Source: Sinorhizobium sp. 8-89 (GTDB lineage Bacteria > Pseudomonadota > Alphaproteobacteria > Rhizobiales > Rhizobiaceae). From it: a stretch of DNA of 64,000 bases. Of this stretch, positions 9,252 to 18,188 are shown piece after piece. The notes under the pieces were generated by a model. That model had not been told where the DNA came from, did not search any database, and saw nothing but the letters and a program-made list of their open reading frames with translations. Position numbers and translations under genes: made by a program. Every line of letters begins with the position of its first letter. The first letter of the stretch is position 1. Where the stretch lies: the NCBI RefSeq assembly GCF_030124325.1, contig NZ_JASKLR010000009.1:322-64321 (forward strand), written 5' to 3'.

Positions 9252-11255
9252 CTAACGAACGTGCGAGGAGGAATTGAGCGGGGCTCTCGCCGAAGGCGTG
9301 GAAAAGGTGTTCACCTCTACTTCTGTATCCGCGTGACTGAAAGTCTCGCCATTTCGGCGGAGCCGACCCTGAGTCCAACCGGTCGCCGGAATGCGTTTGG
9401 AAGTTATGACAAAGCCTCCGTAGCGATGGCTTTCATGAACTTCGGGATTAACCTGGTTAATTACGGTGCCGATCAACGGCGCATGATTCATCCGGAGCTG
9501 AGACACACTGTCCAGCAACTGCTCTTCGGTAGTCTTGCCCCAAGACACCAACAAAATCACCCCATCAACAAAGGGCGAGAGCCAGTTTGCATCCCCAGAG
9601 GTGAGGACCGGCGGAGCGTGAAGCACAATGAAATCATACCCGTTCTGTCTGAGCGCCAAAATCAGCTCACAGAGTTTGTCGGAGTCTAGCGATCTGAACG
9701 GCTCCATCATTACGGGCGTCGCGTCAATGAAGCCAAAAGCAGGTAAAGTCGGAATCGTCTGTACCACATCCGCCAGGGAAGATTCATTTCTAAGATAGCG
9801 TTCAATTGATTCCGGGGAACGTTCCGCGCTTTTCAGATACGGGACGTTGTGTTGATGGAAATCGAGATTCACGAACACGGTAGAGCGTCCGTCTGCTGCA
9901 GCAGCAGTTGCAATACCCCATGCCGTCGAGGCGTTCGCGACGTCCTGAAGGCAGGAGGTCACCATGACAACGCGATGCGGTTGTTTCGCTTCAGAGTAGC
10001 GGCAGGCCATATAGACTGACCGCTCTGCCTCCGCCGACGTAAAATTGCTCCAGTCAGGAATGCACGAGGACCGCTTGGTGCCGCGCGACAGCAGATCCTT
10101 CGGCACCCTTGGTACGTAACCGAGGTTCGGCAGCCGCAGAAGTTGCGAGATACGTTGCCCGCTCCGGATTCGCGTGTCGGCAGTCTCCAGCATGAGCGCG
10201 AGCAAAAAGGCCAGCATAGTAGACCCTGTAAATGCCGCCGGAATAATAATATTGGGCTTAGGAAATGATGGCGAACTCGGAACTTCCGCGGCCGACACAA
10301 TCCGTGCGCTCGGCTTTAAAGATTCGGCCTCAAGATCCGACAAAATACGCTGAACCTCATCCTCGATCATGTTGCGAACGCCCGCGATCTGCGAATCTGC
10401 ATCAATCATCTCAGGATGATTCTTGCCAAACTTTGCGGCGAGTTCCGCTCTATTCTGCTGCAATCGGGCCTCTTCGTTTCGCAATGTTATCAAGAGCGGT
10501 TGCGTCATGCTCTGCCGAAGAAAAGCCACGGCGCCACCTGTATTAAGCGCGCGTTCCTTATCTGCGATCCGTTCGTACTGCTTGAACTCGAGCGAAGCTT
10601 CAACGTATAGGGTGGCAATCGTATTTGCGATTTCTTGCGCGAGTTTAGGATTGCTATTCGTTACAGTGATCCTTACCGCGAGACTCTCGCCAGTCCGGCT
10701 CACGGTAAATTGTGACAGGACCGCGGAAATCGCGCGATCTCGTTGAGTTCCCGTGTCCGGAACTCTGACGGGACCACGCGGCCTCTGGATTCCGATACTT
10801 CCTGCGAGATATCTAAGAAGCCGATCGCCGAAGTCTTCCGTTCTATTGCCGCCGCGGGCATGCGGGTTGAAGTTCGGATCATCAATGAGATTCAATCGAT
10901 CGACAATGCGGCCGGCAAACTCCCGCGATTGCAGAACGTCCATCTCGGTTTCCGCCGCCGAGCGGTCGCGTTCAAGCGACGTCAGAGATGCGTCAGTGGC
11001 AAACGGTCGAACATCTTTCCGCTCCAGCACAACTTCCGAGCTGGCTGTATAGGTTTTAGGAAGCGTATACGATGCAACCGTAGCCAGCAAAGTGCACAGG
11101 ATGACCACCGAAGCGATAAGCCACATACGCCGCTTGATCAGGGCCCAAACATCTGAAAGGCCTATCGTATGCCCACTCCGCTGAGCGGCAAATTCAACAC
11201 TTTCTCGGTAATGAGCGCGAGCAGATAGGCTGCCATCCGGAACGAATGTCGTCAT
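9252..11255 (-). CDS. Wzc/ExoP-like chain-length protein with degenerate kinase domain
   Basis: 667 residues from the ATG at 11255, preceded by AAGG; a TTG four codons upstream is the alternative. A Wzz domain spans roughly residues 35-125 with a first membrane span near 45-65. A periplasmic, partly coiled stretch follows, then a proline-rich segment (SSPSFPKPN) and a second span near 335-356. The cytoplasmic half aligns in layout with BY-kinases, but the ATP motifs are degraded. The Walker A position reads VTSCLQDVANASTAW with no GKS/T. Walker A' keeps one aspartate (VNLDFHQ). Walker B reads FIVLHAPPVL with histidine where aspartate is expected. There is no C-terminal tyrosine cluster. It probably sets polymer length and export without its own phosphorylation cycle. 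Divergent from the formyltransferase gene. Confidence 0.85.
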   Translation of the reverse strand: MTTFVPDGSLSARAHYRESVEFAAQRSGHTIGLSDVWALIKRRMWLIASVVILCTLLATVASYTLPKTYTASSEVVLERKDVRPFATDASLTSLERDRSAAETEMDVLQSREFAGRIVDRLNLIDDPNFNPHARGGNRTEDFGDRLLRYLAGSIGIQRPRGPVRVPDTGTQRDRAISAVLSQFTVSRTGESLAVRITVTNSNPKLAQEIANTIATLYVEASLEFKQYERIADKERALNTGGAVAFLRQSMTQPLLITLRNEEARLQQNRAELAAKFGKNHPEMIDADSQIAGVRNMIEDEVQRILSDLEAESLKPSARIVSAAEVPSSPSFPKPNIIIPAAFTGSTMLAFLLALMLETADTRIRSGQRISQLLRLPNLGYVPRVPKDLLSRGTKRSSCIPDWSNFTSAEAERSVYMACRYSEAKQPHRVVMVTSCLQDVANASTAWGIATAAAADGRSTVFVNLDFHQHNVPYLKSAERSPESIERYLRNESSLADVVQTIPTLPAFGFIDATPVMMEPFRSLDSDKLCELILALRQNGYDFIVLHAPPVLTSGDANWLSPFVDGVILLVSWGKTTEEQLLDSVSQLRMNHAPLIGTVINQVNPEVHESHRYGGFVITSKRIPATGWTQGRLRRNGETFSHADTEVEVNTFSTPSARAPLNSSSHVR

Positions 11256-11980
11256 GGAAACCTTCAAAAATAAAAATTTTCTCTATTCCGTTAGCTTAGT
11301 AAAATATTCAATACGGCGCAATAACTCAGTTTGAACTTGCTAGCATCGCACTTTACGGCGTCAGTGTCACGCCTGATCGGCTTCACGTCCGATGTCCTGT
11401 GACGCGGAAGACTTAAAAGATGTACCGCGGCGCTATCAGAATAGCGCACGGCGCATTATTCGCAAGGAGTGACTTCAGCTTCGGAGGTCATTAGATCGGT
11501 TCAACAGCGGCAGCGCCCAGCCCCTGACGTCTCATCAAGCGCAGAAAGCGACAATGCGGCGCTCAAGCAGCACCCCTGCGACAAATGCCGGCTGAGGCAA
11601 ACCCCTAGCTACGCAAGAGCGATGAATGCCGGCGGAAACAAGGGCATCGCGCATCGATGGGCAGTCTTTTGCCTGTCTCTCGCTCCTAACGACGTCGAGT
11701 GTCACCTCGTACATTTGTGCGCGCTGTTGGTCCACTGCGCCCGTAAGCCGACGCCTTTGCACAGTGGATGGTCGGTCAAGCCACCGGCCGCTCGGCCCCA
11801 CGAAGCCAGACGACAGGGAAAGAGCATCGAGGAACTCCGATCGTGAAGAACTGAGCGCTTCCGCGCTGGACACCGCAGTCCTTATTGTGTTCTATGAACG
11901 CAATTGTACATAACGTTGCATATTGCCGTCCGGTTAGGACGTCTCGCGCTGTTCATTATTATTTTGGCCATTGCTGGATC
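11256..11980. other. 725-base divergent intergenic region
   Basis: This separates the minus-strand Wzc-like gene from the plus-strand formyltransferase gene. The part next to the Wzc start (about 11260-11320) is AT-rich and could hold its promoter. The open frames at 11469-11846 (plus) and 11535-11873 (minus) lie opposite each other, have odd composition and no recognisable motifs, so no gene is called. Confidence 0.45.
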
Positions 11981-12886
11981 ATGCGTATCGTTTTCGTTGG
12001 TTCCGTCGAAAGCTCCAGAATAGCTTTAGAAGCGCTCATAAATGCTGGGCGAGTTCCTGCGCTTGTGATTACTCTCCCCTCCGAGTTGGCGGGACGCCAT
12101 TCTGACTTTGCCGATATAGGAAATCTGGCGCGGGCGGCCGGAAGCGCGGTTTGCCACACGACGGACATCAACAGTCCTACTGTCCTGGCGGCAATGGCAT
12201 CGGTCGAGCCCGATCTCACGCTTGTCATCGGCTGGTCGCAGGTCTGCCGACAGCCGTTTCGAGGCGTTGCGCGTGAAGGCACCATCGGGTTCCATCCGTC
12301 AGCGTTGCCACGTCTGCGTGGTCGTGCAGTCATTCCCTGGACGATAATAAGGGCTGAAGATGTGACTGGCTCGACGCTGTTCTGGTTGGATGAAGGGATC
12401 GACTCAGGTCCCATTCTGCTTCAGAGGCTGTTCGCGGTCGCAGCCGACGAAACCGCACGCAGCCTCTATGCCAAGCATACAGCAAATCTCTCCGAGATGG
12501 TGGTTGAGGCGGTTACACTGGTAGAGACCGGTAACGCACCGCGCATGACGCAGGATCATGAGAGGGCAAGCTATTGTGCCAAACGCACGGCTGAGGACGG
12601 CCTGATCGACTGGAATGCTTCTGCCGCCTCGGTGCTCCGCCTTATCCGTGCAGTCGGCGCCCCCTACCCCGGTGCATTTTCCCTTTACAACGGCGAGAAG
12701 ATCCGTGTCGACGCGGCCGCACAGATCGAAAACGCCGGTCGCTTTATCGGCTTGGTGGGCCAGGTCCAATGCCATTCGGAACGCGGCTTCGTCGTTCTAT
12801 GTGGCGATGGTGAATGTATTGATGTGCTGGCTTGGGCCTCGCCCACTGGGAAGCGCCCGCCGGTACACAGCAAACTCCATCGATAA
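11981..12886 (+). CDS. Formyltransferase-fold protein (sugar N-formyltransferase or Fmt-like)
   Basis: 301 residues from the ATG at 11981, where MRIVFVGSVESS begins the Rossmann-like N-terminal domain; 32 extra upstream codons are not convincing. The core motif is IGFHPSALPRLRGRA, followed by EDVTGSTLFWLDEGIDSGPI. Histidine and the later aspartate of the usual Asn-His-Asp catalytic set are present, but the asparagine two residues before the histidine is glycine. This is seen in some non-Fmt members. The C-terminal part (about 200-300) resembles the Fmt C-terminal domain. It probably transfers a formyl group from N10-formyl-tetrahydrofolate to an amino sugar; the locus context favours this over initiator-tRNA formylation. 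No sugar aminotransferase is visible in the window to supply the amine. Confidence 0.72.
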   Translation: MRIVFVGSVESSRIALEALINAGRVPALVITLPSELAGRHSDFADIGNLARAAGSAVCHTTDINSPTVLAAMASVEPDLTLVIGWSQVCRQPFRGVAREGTIGFHPSALPRLRGRAVIPWTIIRAEDVTGSTLFWLDEGIDSGPILLQRLFAVAADETARSLYAKHTANLSEMVVEAVTLVETGNAPRMTQDHERASYCAKRTAEDGLIDWNASAASVLRLIRAVGAPYPGAFSLYNGEKIRVDAAAQIENAGRFIGLVGQVQCHSERGFVVLCGDGECIDVLAWASPTGKRPPVHSKLHR

Positions 12887-13212
12887 GCGCATTGAATGAC
12901 GCGAACACGCGCCGGTGAGAGGCGCCCTGAGCTCGGGCCCTGACGCCCGTCCTGGCCGAGAAACCCATCGGAGCGGCTCTCCAACACTGACCTTCTTCGA
13001 GCAGGCGTTGCAAGATCAGGAGGGTTTGCGGGGGCTCCGCCTTGTCCGCGAGGCCATCACGGAACTGGAAATCTCAAACGAATCTAGCTCTTCGTGATGT
13101 AATTCGACATAATTCCGCGTGTTCTGCCGAAAAGCGGGCCGGTTATTTGAAGCGTCCAGGAGATCTGCGGCGCAGTTCTATAAAGTGGCAATTTATCGGC
13201 ACAGGAGCCGAA
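12887..13212 (+). other. 326-base intergenic region
   Basis: This lies between the formyltransferase gene and the histidine kinase gene. No gene, hairpin with a T-run or repeat was recognised. In-frame codons upstream of the kinase start exist but do not look like protein. Confidence 0.4.
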
Positions 13213-15054
13213 ATGAGAGTGTCGCGGGCCTTCCTGCAGGGGGCGTTCAGTCCCCGCCAGTGGTTTGTAACGCTGAAAGGATGGGCGGTGGCGGTGAAGC
13301 GCTGGGCGGCCGCGATTTCTACAGCAGCGTCCCAAGGCGGACTGGCCACGCCGACCGGTCGCCAGACGTGGATGAATACATTCAGGGCCCGCTCGGATGG
13401 CGTGATCGCCATTGCTCGAATTGTCCTGGCGATTGGCAGCCTCTGGCTTACATGGCTGGATGCCACGATCCGGCCCGCCCGCTCGGACTTCGTCTTCTGG
13501 CTGTTGGTGGCTTATCTCGCCTACGCCATCGTTGCCGCCCATTTCGTTTGGAAAGCACAGGTCCATCAGGTCCGGGGCACCCTCATACGGCATGTTATCG
13601 ATGTCGCCACTTTGATTGCCTTGGCGTTTCTTGAAGGTCGCGTGTCTGGTCCGGTCTTCATGCTCATGCCCTTTGTCCAACTGACAGCGACGCTGCATTG
13701 GCTCTGGCGCGGCGCCCTATGGACCGGTCTCGTTGGCCTTGCGGTCCTGGCATACCTGGCGCTTTCGAATACCGCCTGGCTGTTCAGGTCGGACGTGGAC
13801 GCTGCAATCGCGCTGTCGTTCATTCTCTTCCTGCTGATGGCAACCCTTCTTCTGACGTGGCTCGGGACGCATCAGGAGGCGGTGCGCTCTGAGTTGTTGC
13901 GACTGGTCGAGCGGACGCCCTCCGCGTCCGACGGGCGCGATTGGCCGGCCAAGGCGGCATTGGATTATGCGGCGCAGGTGATGCGTGTGCCACGCGCGCT
14001 GCTGATCTGGAGTGATGGTGACGAGCCCTGGACCAACCTCGCGATATGGCAGAACGGCACATTCGAGGTTAGGCATTTGTCGCCATCCGCCTATCTGCCA
14101 TGGACTCCCGAGGCGCTGCAGGAGACAAGTCTTCTGATCATCGACGCAAAGCGCTCCCGAGCCCTCATCCATCGCGGCGGGGGACGTTTCGATCGCTGGC
14201 GCGGAGGCGGGTCGCCAATTTCTCCGGCTCTCATCGCCGAATTCTCGATCGTTTCCGCGATTTCGGTGCAATTCGAGGTGAGCGACGTCGAGGCTCGCCT
14301 TTTTCTCCTCGATCCGCCGGCGCAGACACTCGATGACGTTGCCATGGCCGAAATCGTCGCGGACCGATTGAAGACACTCTTCGAACAGGCGATATTGCTG
14401 CGCCGTCTCAGCGATGCCGCCGCGCTTGAGGAGCGCATAAAAATTGGGCGCGATATTCACGACGGAGTGCTGCAAACACTGGCGGGCACGGCCCTGCAGC
14501 TTCAAGCCCTGCGCTCGTCAAAGCCCGACCTCGACGAGATCGACAGGCGTCTGACGGCTATCCAGGCGATGCTTTTCGAGGAACAGAGAGATCTTCGCGC
14601 TCTCATCCGCGCGCTTGAACCGGGATCTCATGATGACCGCGCCGGTGACCGCCAGCTCGCGCCTCGATTGGAAGCCCTGGCTGAACGTCTGCGGCAGCAA
14701 TGGTCGATAGACTTTCGCTTTTCTCTGGAACCTGAGGACCTTCGGTTGCAGGCAGCAGTGATCGACGAGCTGGCGCGCATGATCGCGGAGGCGTGCGCCA
14801 ACGCCGTACGTCACGGGAATGCGCGAACGCTCAAGGCCCGGCTTTGTCTCGATGCCGGAACAGTGATCTTGACTGTGGACGACGACGGAACGGGCTTCGG
14901 CTTTGACCGGCGCCTTGAGCACGCCGAACTGGAGAGCAGCAAGGTCGGTCCACGAAGCCTGCGTGAGCGCGTGGCGACATGGGGTGGAGAACTCTCGATC
15001 GACAAGGTGGAGCAATGGACGAGGATAACCATCAAGATCCCGGCTCATCCATGA
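13213..15054 (+). CDS. NarL-type sensor histidine kinase
   Basis: 613 residues from the ATG at 13213, chosen because AGGAG lies five bases upstream. Several hydrophobic spans (about residues 60-215) form a membrane sensor region, followed by a GAF-like stretch (about 245-395). The HisKA_3 box RDIHDGVLQTLAG carries the phospho-acceptor His near 416. The HATPase domain has an N box (ACANAVRHGN, Asn near 530) and a G1 box (VDDDGTGF). It should autophosphorylate and pass the phosphate to the overlapping response regulator. The membrane part suggests it senses an envelope or membrane signal, though the ligand is unknown. Position between two polysaccharide modules suggests control of their expression, which is inference. 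Confidence 0.88.
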   Translation: MRVSRAFLQGAFSPRQWFVTLKGWAVAVKRWAAAISTAASQGGLATPTGRQTWMNTFRARSDGVIAIARIVLAIGSLWLTWLDATIRPARSDFVFWLLVAYLAYAIVAAHFVWKAQVHQVRGTLIRHVIDVATLIALAFLEGRVSGPVFMLMPFVQLTATLHWLWRGALWTGLVGLAVLAYLALSNTAWLFRSDVDAAIALSFILFLLMATLLLTWLGTHQEAVRSELLRLVERTPSASDGRDWPAKAALDYAAQVMRVPRALLIWSDGDEPWTNLAIWQNGTFEVRHLSPSAYLPWTPEALQETSLLIIDAKRSRALIHRGGGRFDRWRGGGSPISPALIAEFSIVSAISVQFEVSDVEARLFLLDPPAQTLDDVAMAEIVADRLKTLFEQAILLRRLSDAAALEERIKIGRDIHDGVLQTLAGTALQLQALRSSKPDLDEIDRRLTAIQAMLFEEQRDLRALIRALEPGSHDDRAGDRQLAPRLEALAERLRQQWSIDFRFSLEPEDLRLQAAVIDELARMIAEACANAVRHGNARTLKARLCLDAGTVILTVDDDGTGFGFDRRLEHAELESSKVGPRSLRERVATWGGELSIDKVEQWTRITIKIPAHP

Positions 15055-15695
15055 GTTCGCGCATCGTAGTCGTCGATGATCACTTGATAGTCCTGGACGG
15101 GTTGCGCCGTTTGATCGACGCCGAACCCGGTTTGCAAGTGGTTGCGACATGCAGAACTGCCGCAGATGCGATCGAGGCTGTCTCGACCAAGCCAGTCGAT
15201 CTCGTCGTCATCGATCTGCGCATGCCGGAAATGGACGGGCTGGACCTTGTTCGTCGCCTTCGCCGCGACCGGCCGGAACTGGCTTGCGTCATTCTTACCG
15301 CTGATATCAGCGATGAAGAACTTGCAGAAGCGATGCGAAATGGTGTGAGCGGCATCGTCCTCAAGGAGCAGGCGCCGGGTGCGCTTGTTGAGTGCATACG
15401 CGCAGTGATCGCGGGCCGCACCTATGTCGCGGATCAAGGTTTGGGTGCTGCGATTGATCGCATCCGGGAACGCGAGGCCGAACGTCGCTCGATCATGCAG
15501 AAGTTGACGCCCCGCGAACTCGAGGTGTCCCGCCTCGCAGCCGCAGGTTTGCGCAGCCGCGAAATAGCCGCCCGGCTTGGGATAGCCCCCGGCACCGTCA
15601 AACTCCACCTTCATAGTGTCTACGGCAAGCTCAACATCACGACACGCGTGGAGCTCGCCAATATTTCGCAACGGCTGCACCTTGGCTCCGGCTGA
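15051..15695 (+). CDS. LuxR/NarL-family response regulator
   Basis: 214 residues from the ATG at 15051, which overlaps the kinase stop as ATGA; an ATG at 15015 preceded by AAGG would add 12 residues. The receiver domain shows RIVVVDDH, the phospho-acceptor Asp near residue 55 in VIDLRMPEMDG, and the conserved lysine in GIVLKEQAPG. The C-terminal LuxR-type helix-turn-helix is clear in LTPRELEVSRLAAAG and SREIAARLGIAPGTVK. It is a DNA-binding transcription regulator activated by the upstream kinase. Translational coupling with the kinase supports a dedicated pair. The downstream SGNH gene is convergent. Confidence 0.92.
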   Translation: MSSRIVVVDDHLIVLDGLRRLIDAEPGLQVVATCRTAADAIEAVSTKPVDLVVIDLRMPEMDGLDLVRRLRRDRPELACVILTADISDEELAEAMRNGVSGIVLKEQAPGALVECIRAVIAGRTYVADQGLGAAIDRIREREAERRSIMQKLTPRELEVSRLAAAGLRSREIAARLGIAPGTVKLHLHSVYGKLNITTRVELANISQRLHLGSG

Positions 15696-15758
15696 CAGCG
15701 TTGCAGCGGCGCCCGGGGGCGAGCAGCTGACGCGGGAACGCTCCGCGCGATCTGCAGC

Positions 15759-17090
15759 TCACTTCTTCTCTACGGTTTCCCGGGTGCCTTGTGCCAGCGC
15801 CTCCACCCGGCGGAGAATCTCGTTTGCGGCAAATTTGGCCCCAGCGGGACTGAAATGGGCGTCGGGCGCATACATGAGAACAGGCTCGGCTTGGGCGCGA
15901 ATGGCCTCATGGATATCGATTACCTCGATGCCTTCGGCAGCGGCAGCATCGCGAACCTTCCTCCTCAGTGGGTCAAACGGCCTATCTGATGAGAACGGTC
16001 CGATGAAACGGTCGATCCTGGGTACGTAGACCAGCGTAAAGGAGCCGCCCCAGCTCTCGGTAAGTGCTTTCGCACGGTGCAAGATTCGTCTGAAATCCGG
16101 GTTATCTGGGGTAATCTTGGGATAGACCAGCCCGAGCCTCGTGAGAGTTTGCTGCAGTGCGACAAAATTGCGAAGCAAGGCTGTTTTCGTGAAAAGCTGC
16201 ACACTCGTCACTCCGGCGCTCTGGCGCTCCGCCAAAATGCTTCGAGCCTGACGCATGGTCTCTTGCGCGGTCGTTTGCAAACCATAGTCCGCATCCGGCG
16301 AAAGCGCGGTGCGAAGCCACGGCACTGCAAGTTCCCGCTCCAAATTCTCCCAGTCATTGCCTTCGAAGAAGACCATCATCACGTGACGGGGTCGCAAAAT
16401 TTCACCAAAACGGCCGAGGATTGCGAGCTCAATCAGCGGACCGTTTCCTCGTATGCCTATGCTCGCGGTGCTGAGCCCCCCCGCCCGCAGCCTCGACGCA
16501 AGGTCCTCCCCCGGGGGCAAGCAGAAGCCCTCGACGAACGAGTCCCCGAGGAGCATCAGGTCCACGCGGCGGTTATACACGTCGTCGGGATTATTGAAGC
16601 CGTACCGATCCGCGGTGTAGCTGACGACGCCGCTTTTGGACGTGCACAGCACCACTTGCGTCGACGGAAAGCCCGACAGCAGCGCCTCGGAAAGTTGGTT
16701 TGTGCCGGAAAGCCGGTTCAGTCCACGAAGTGTGAAGCCAGGAACCACATTCTTGTTGCGCTTGAGCGTTTCGGCCTGCGCCTCGCTGAGTTGGCCGAGC
16801 ATGCCCAACCGGACGGACACGACCGAGACCGTATGCATCGCCTCAAAGAGGAAGAGGGCCAGCAACACGCTCGAGCCGCAAATGCCGACAAGTGCGGAAA
16901 AGCGCGGCTTGGCAAACAGGCCCACGGCGAAGAAGGCTATCGCCAGCAGGCCCGGGATCAGCACGTAACGGATGAAATGCGGGGTTTCAGCTGCGAACAG
17001 TTGGTAATGCAGCAGAGCGTAGATGGGGCTTGCCAACAGGTACAGACCCGGAAGGGCACATACCACAAGTCCGAGATGCCGCTTAATCAT
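15759..17090 (-). CDS. SGNH/GDSL hydrolase-like protein with N-terminal membrane spans
   Basis: 443 residues. The first ~100 residues hold three hydrophobic spans. A periplasmic SGNH-like domain follows with block I LMLLGDSFVEGF, a glycine/asparagine block (GIRGNGP), FFEGNDWENLE, and a terminal D-x-x-H block in YAPDAHFSPAGA. This layout matches AlgJ/AlgX-like and acyl-esterase SGNH proteins that add or remove acyl groups on polysaccharides outside the cytoplasm. It is divergent from the SxtJ-like/DUF5989/carbamoyltransferase genes across about 440 bases. Comparable genes often accompany that trio, so a shared glycan-modification task is likely. Substrate unknown. Confidence 0.75.
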   Translation of the reverse strand: MIKRHLGLVVCALPGLYLLASPIYALLHYQLFAAETPHFIRYVLIPGLLAIAFFAVGLFAKPRFSALVGICGSSVLLALFLFEAMHTVSVVSVRLGMLGQLSEAQAETLKRNKNVVPGFTLRGLNRLSGTNQLSEALLSGFPSTQVVLCTSKSGVVSYTADRYGFNNPDDVYNRRVDLMLLGDSFVEGFCLPPGEDLASRLRAGGLSTASIGIRGNGPLIELAILGRFGEILRPRHVMMVFFEGNDWENLERELAVPWLRTALSPDADYGLQTTAQETMRQARSILAERQSAGVTSVQLFTKTALLRNFVALQQTLTRLGLVYPKITPDNPDFRRILHRAKALTESWGGSFTLVYVPRIDRFIGPFSSDRPFDPLRRKVRDAAAAEGIEVIDIHEAIRAQAEPVLMYAPDAHFSPAGAKFAANEILRRVEALAQGTRETVEKK

Positions 17091-17532
17091 GACGCCTTGT
17101 CCCCTCTCGCAAACCGTTCAGTAAGAGGTGCGCTTGCCGACCGCCGCATTCAGGCGGCGGATTTCGACTTGTCTTTCCTGACGGCTTTGGCTGATAAGAG
17201 TATTGTCTTTTGCACTTGAACTCACACAAATGGATTCAGAATAGAAATTAATACAGGGGCATTTTTGCGTAAGCGGAATATACCTGCTTCTGCCTATCGA
17301 GTCTCCCCGAATTGGGAGAAGATCGGACTCTGATCGACGGCCTGTTTCAAGCTGCTATATCGTTTCGGCCGGAACTACGCGTCGGCTGCCGTCTATATCT
17401 AATGGTATATTGACTGGCTCGACCCCCGCTTGTTCTATACCATTCTCCTTTATTCCTTTCAAACAAGGCGCGACTGCAATTTGCGCCGTATAGTATTTTA
17501 GAAATTAGCACTGGCCGCTTAGGAAGTGCCCA
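17091..17532. other. 442-base divergent promoter region
   Basis: This lies between the SGNH gene (minus) and the SxtJ-like gene (plus). It is clearly AT-richer than its flanks, with stretches such as AGAATAGAAATTAATACAG near 17236 and TATATCTAATGGTATATTGA near 17393. It probably holds promoters for both directions; no operator could be assigned. Confidence 0.45.
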
Positions 17533-17964
17533 ATGAACAAGTCTCACGAAGCTTTCCTCGAGCATATACCGGAGGGACCCTCCAACCGCAGCTTCGGTTA
17601 TACGGTCGGAGGCATTCTTCTCGCTTTCGTGCTCGTGAGATGGCTCATCAGCGGTGGGCTGACAGCGATCTCTTTAGGGATTGCCGTCATTGGTGGTGTC
17701 CTCGTCCTGTTGGCGTTCGCCGCACCCGACTGGCTCGCCATCCCGAACCGGCTATGGACCAAGCTTGGCCTGTTGCTGTTCAAGATCGTCAATCCCGCGG
17801 TGATGCTGCTGATCTATATCGCGGCGTTCGTTCCGATCGGGCTTTTCTTGAGGCTACGCGGCTACGATCCGCTCGCCGCTTCATTTGATAAAGGCGTCGA
17901 CACTTACTGGATTAAGCGTTCACCGCATGAACCGGATCCGGAGACGATGCGCAATCAGTTCTGA
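17533..17964 (+). CDS. SxtJ-like membrane protein
   Basis: 143 residues. Hydrophobic spans lie at about 20-38, 40-58 and 80-105. The end is hydrophilic and short, including YWIKRSPHEPDPETMRNQF. Size, topology and position just before a DUF5989 gene and a carbamoyltransferase fit the SxtJ family first noted in saxitoxin clusters, where sxtJ and sxtK homologues sit next to O-carbamoyltransferases. The biochemical role is unknown; it may anchor or organise the carbamoyltransferase at the membrane. GGAAG lies just upstream of the ATG. Confidence 0.72.
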   Translation: MNKSHEAFLEHIPEGPSNRSFGYTVGGILLAFVLVRWLISGGLTAISLGIAVIGGVLVLLAFAAPDWLAIPNRLWTKLGLLLFKIVNPAVMLLIYIAAFVPIGLFLRLRGYDPLAASFDKGVDTYWIKRSPHEPDPETMRNQF

Positions 17965-18025
17965 ACGCAGGCGGGGGCTCTGACGCGGCAAGACCGTCGT
18001 CGGATCATGATGGGGGAAATGCGAC

Positions 18026-18175
18026 ATGGAACTGATAAGCGAACTCTGGGCTTATATGGGTGCCCGCAAGAAGTTTTGGCTCTTGCCGATATTCATCATC
18101 TTCGGCGTTTTCGGTGCATTGGTGGTCTTGACCCAGGGCACGGCGGTGGCACCGTTCATCTACACCTTGTTCTGA
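18026..18175 (+). CDS. Small DUF5989/SxtK-like membrane protein, 49 residues
   Basis: A short ORF, easily missed, that begins MELISELWAYMGARKKFWLL, continues with one strongly hydrophobic span (about 17-36) and ends FIYTLF. The start ATG has a GGGGG run about nine bases upstream. The composition, a short cytoplasmic N-terminus rich in W, K and R before a single span, matches the DUF5989 family to which SxtK belongs. It lies 61 bases after the SxtJ-like gene and 13 bases before the carbamoyltransferase, so the three are almost certainly one operon. Function unknown. Confidence 0.75.
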   Translation: MELISELWAYMGARKKFWLLPIFIIFGVFGALVVLTQGTAVAPFIYTLF

Positions 18176-18188
18176 TCCGAGTCCGTCC

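Noticed and set aside
11469..11846. 125-codon open frame on the plus strand
   Set aside because: No domain and odd composition; a minus-strand frame of similar length lies opposite, as expected for non-coding high-GC DNA.
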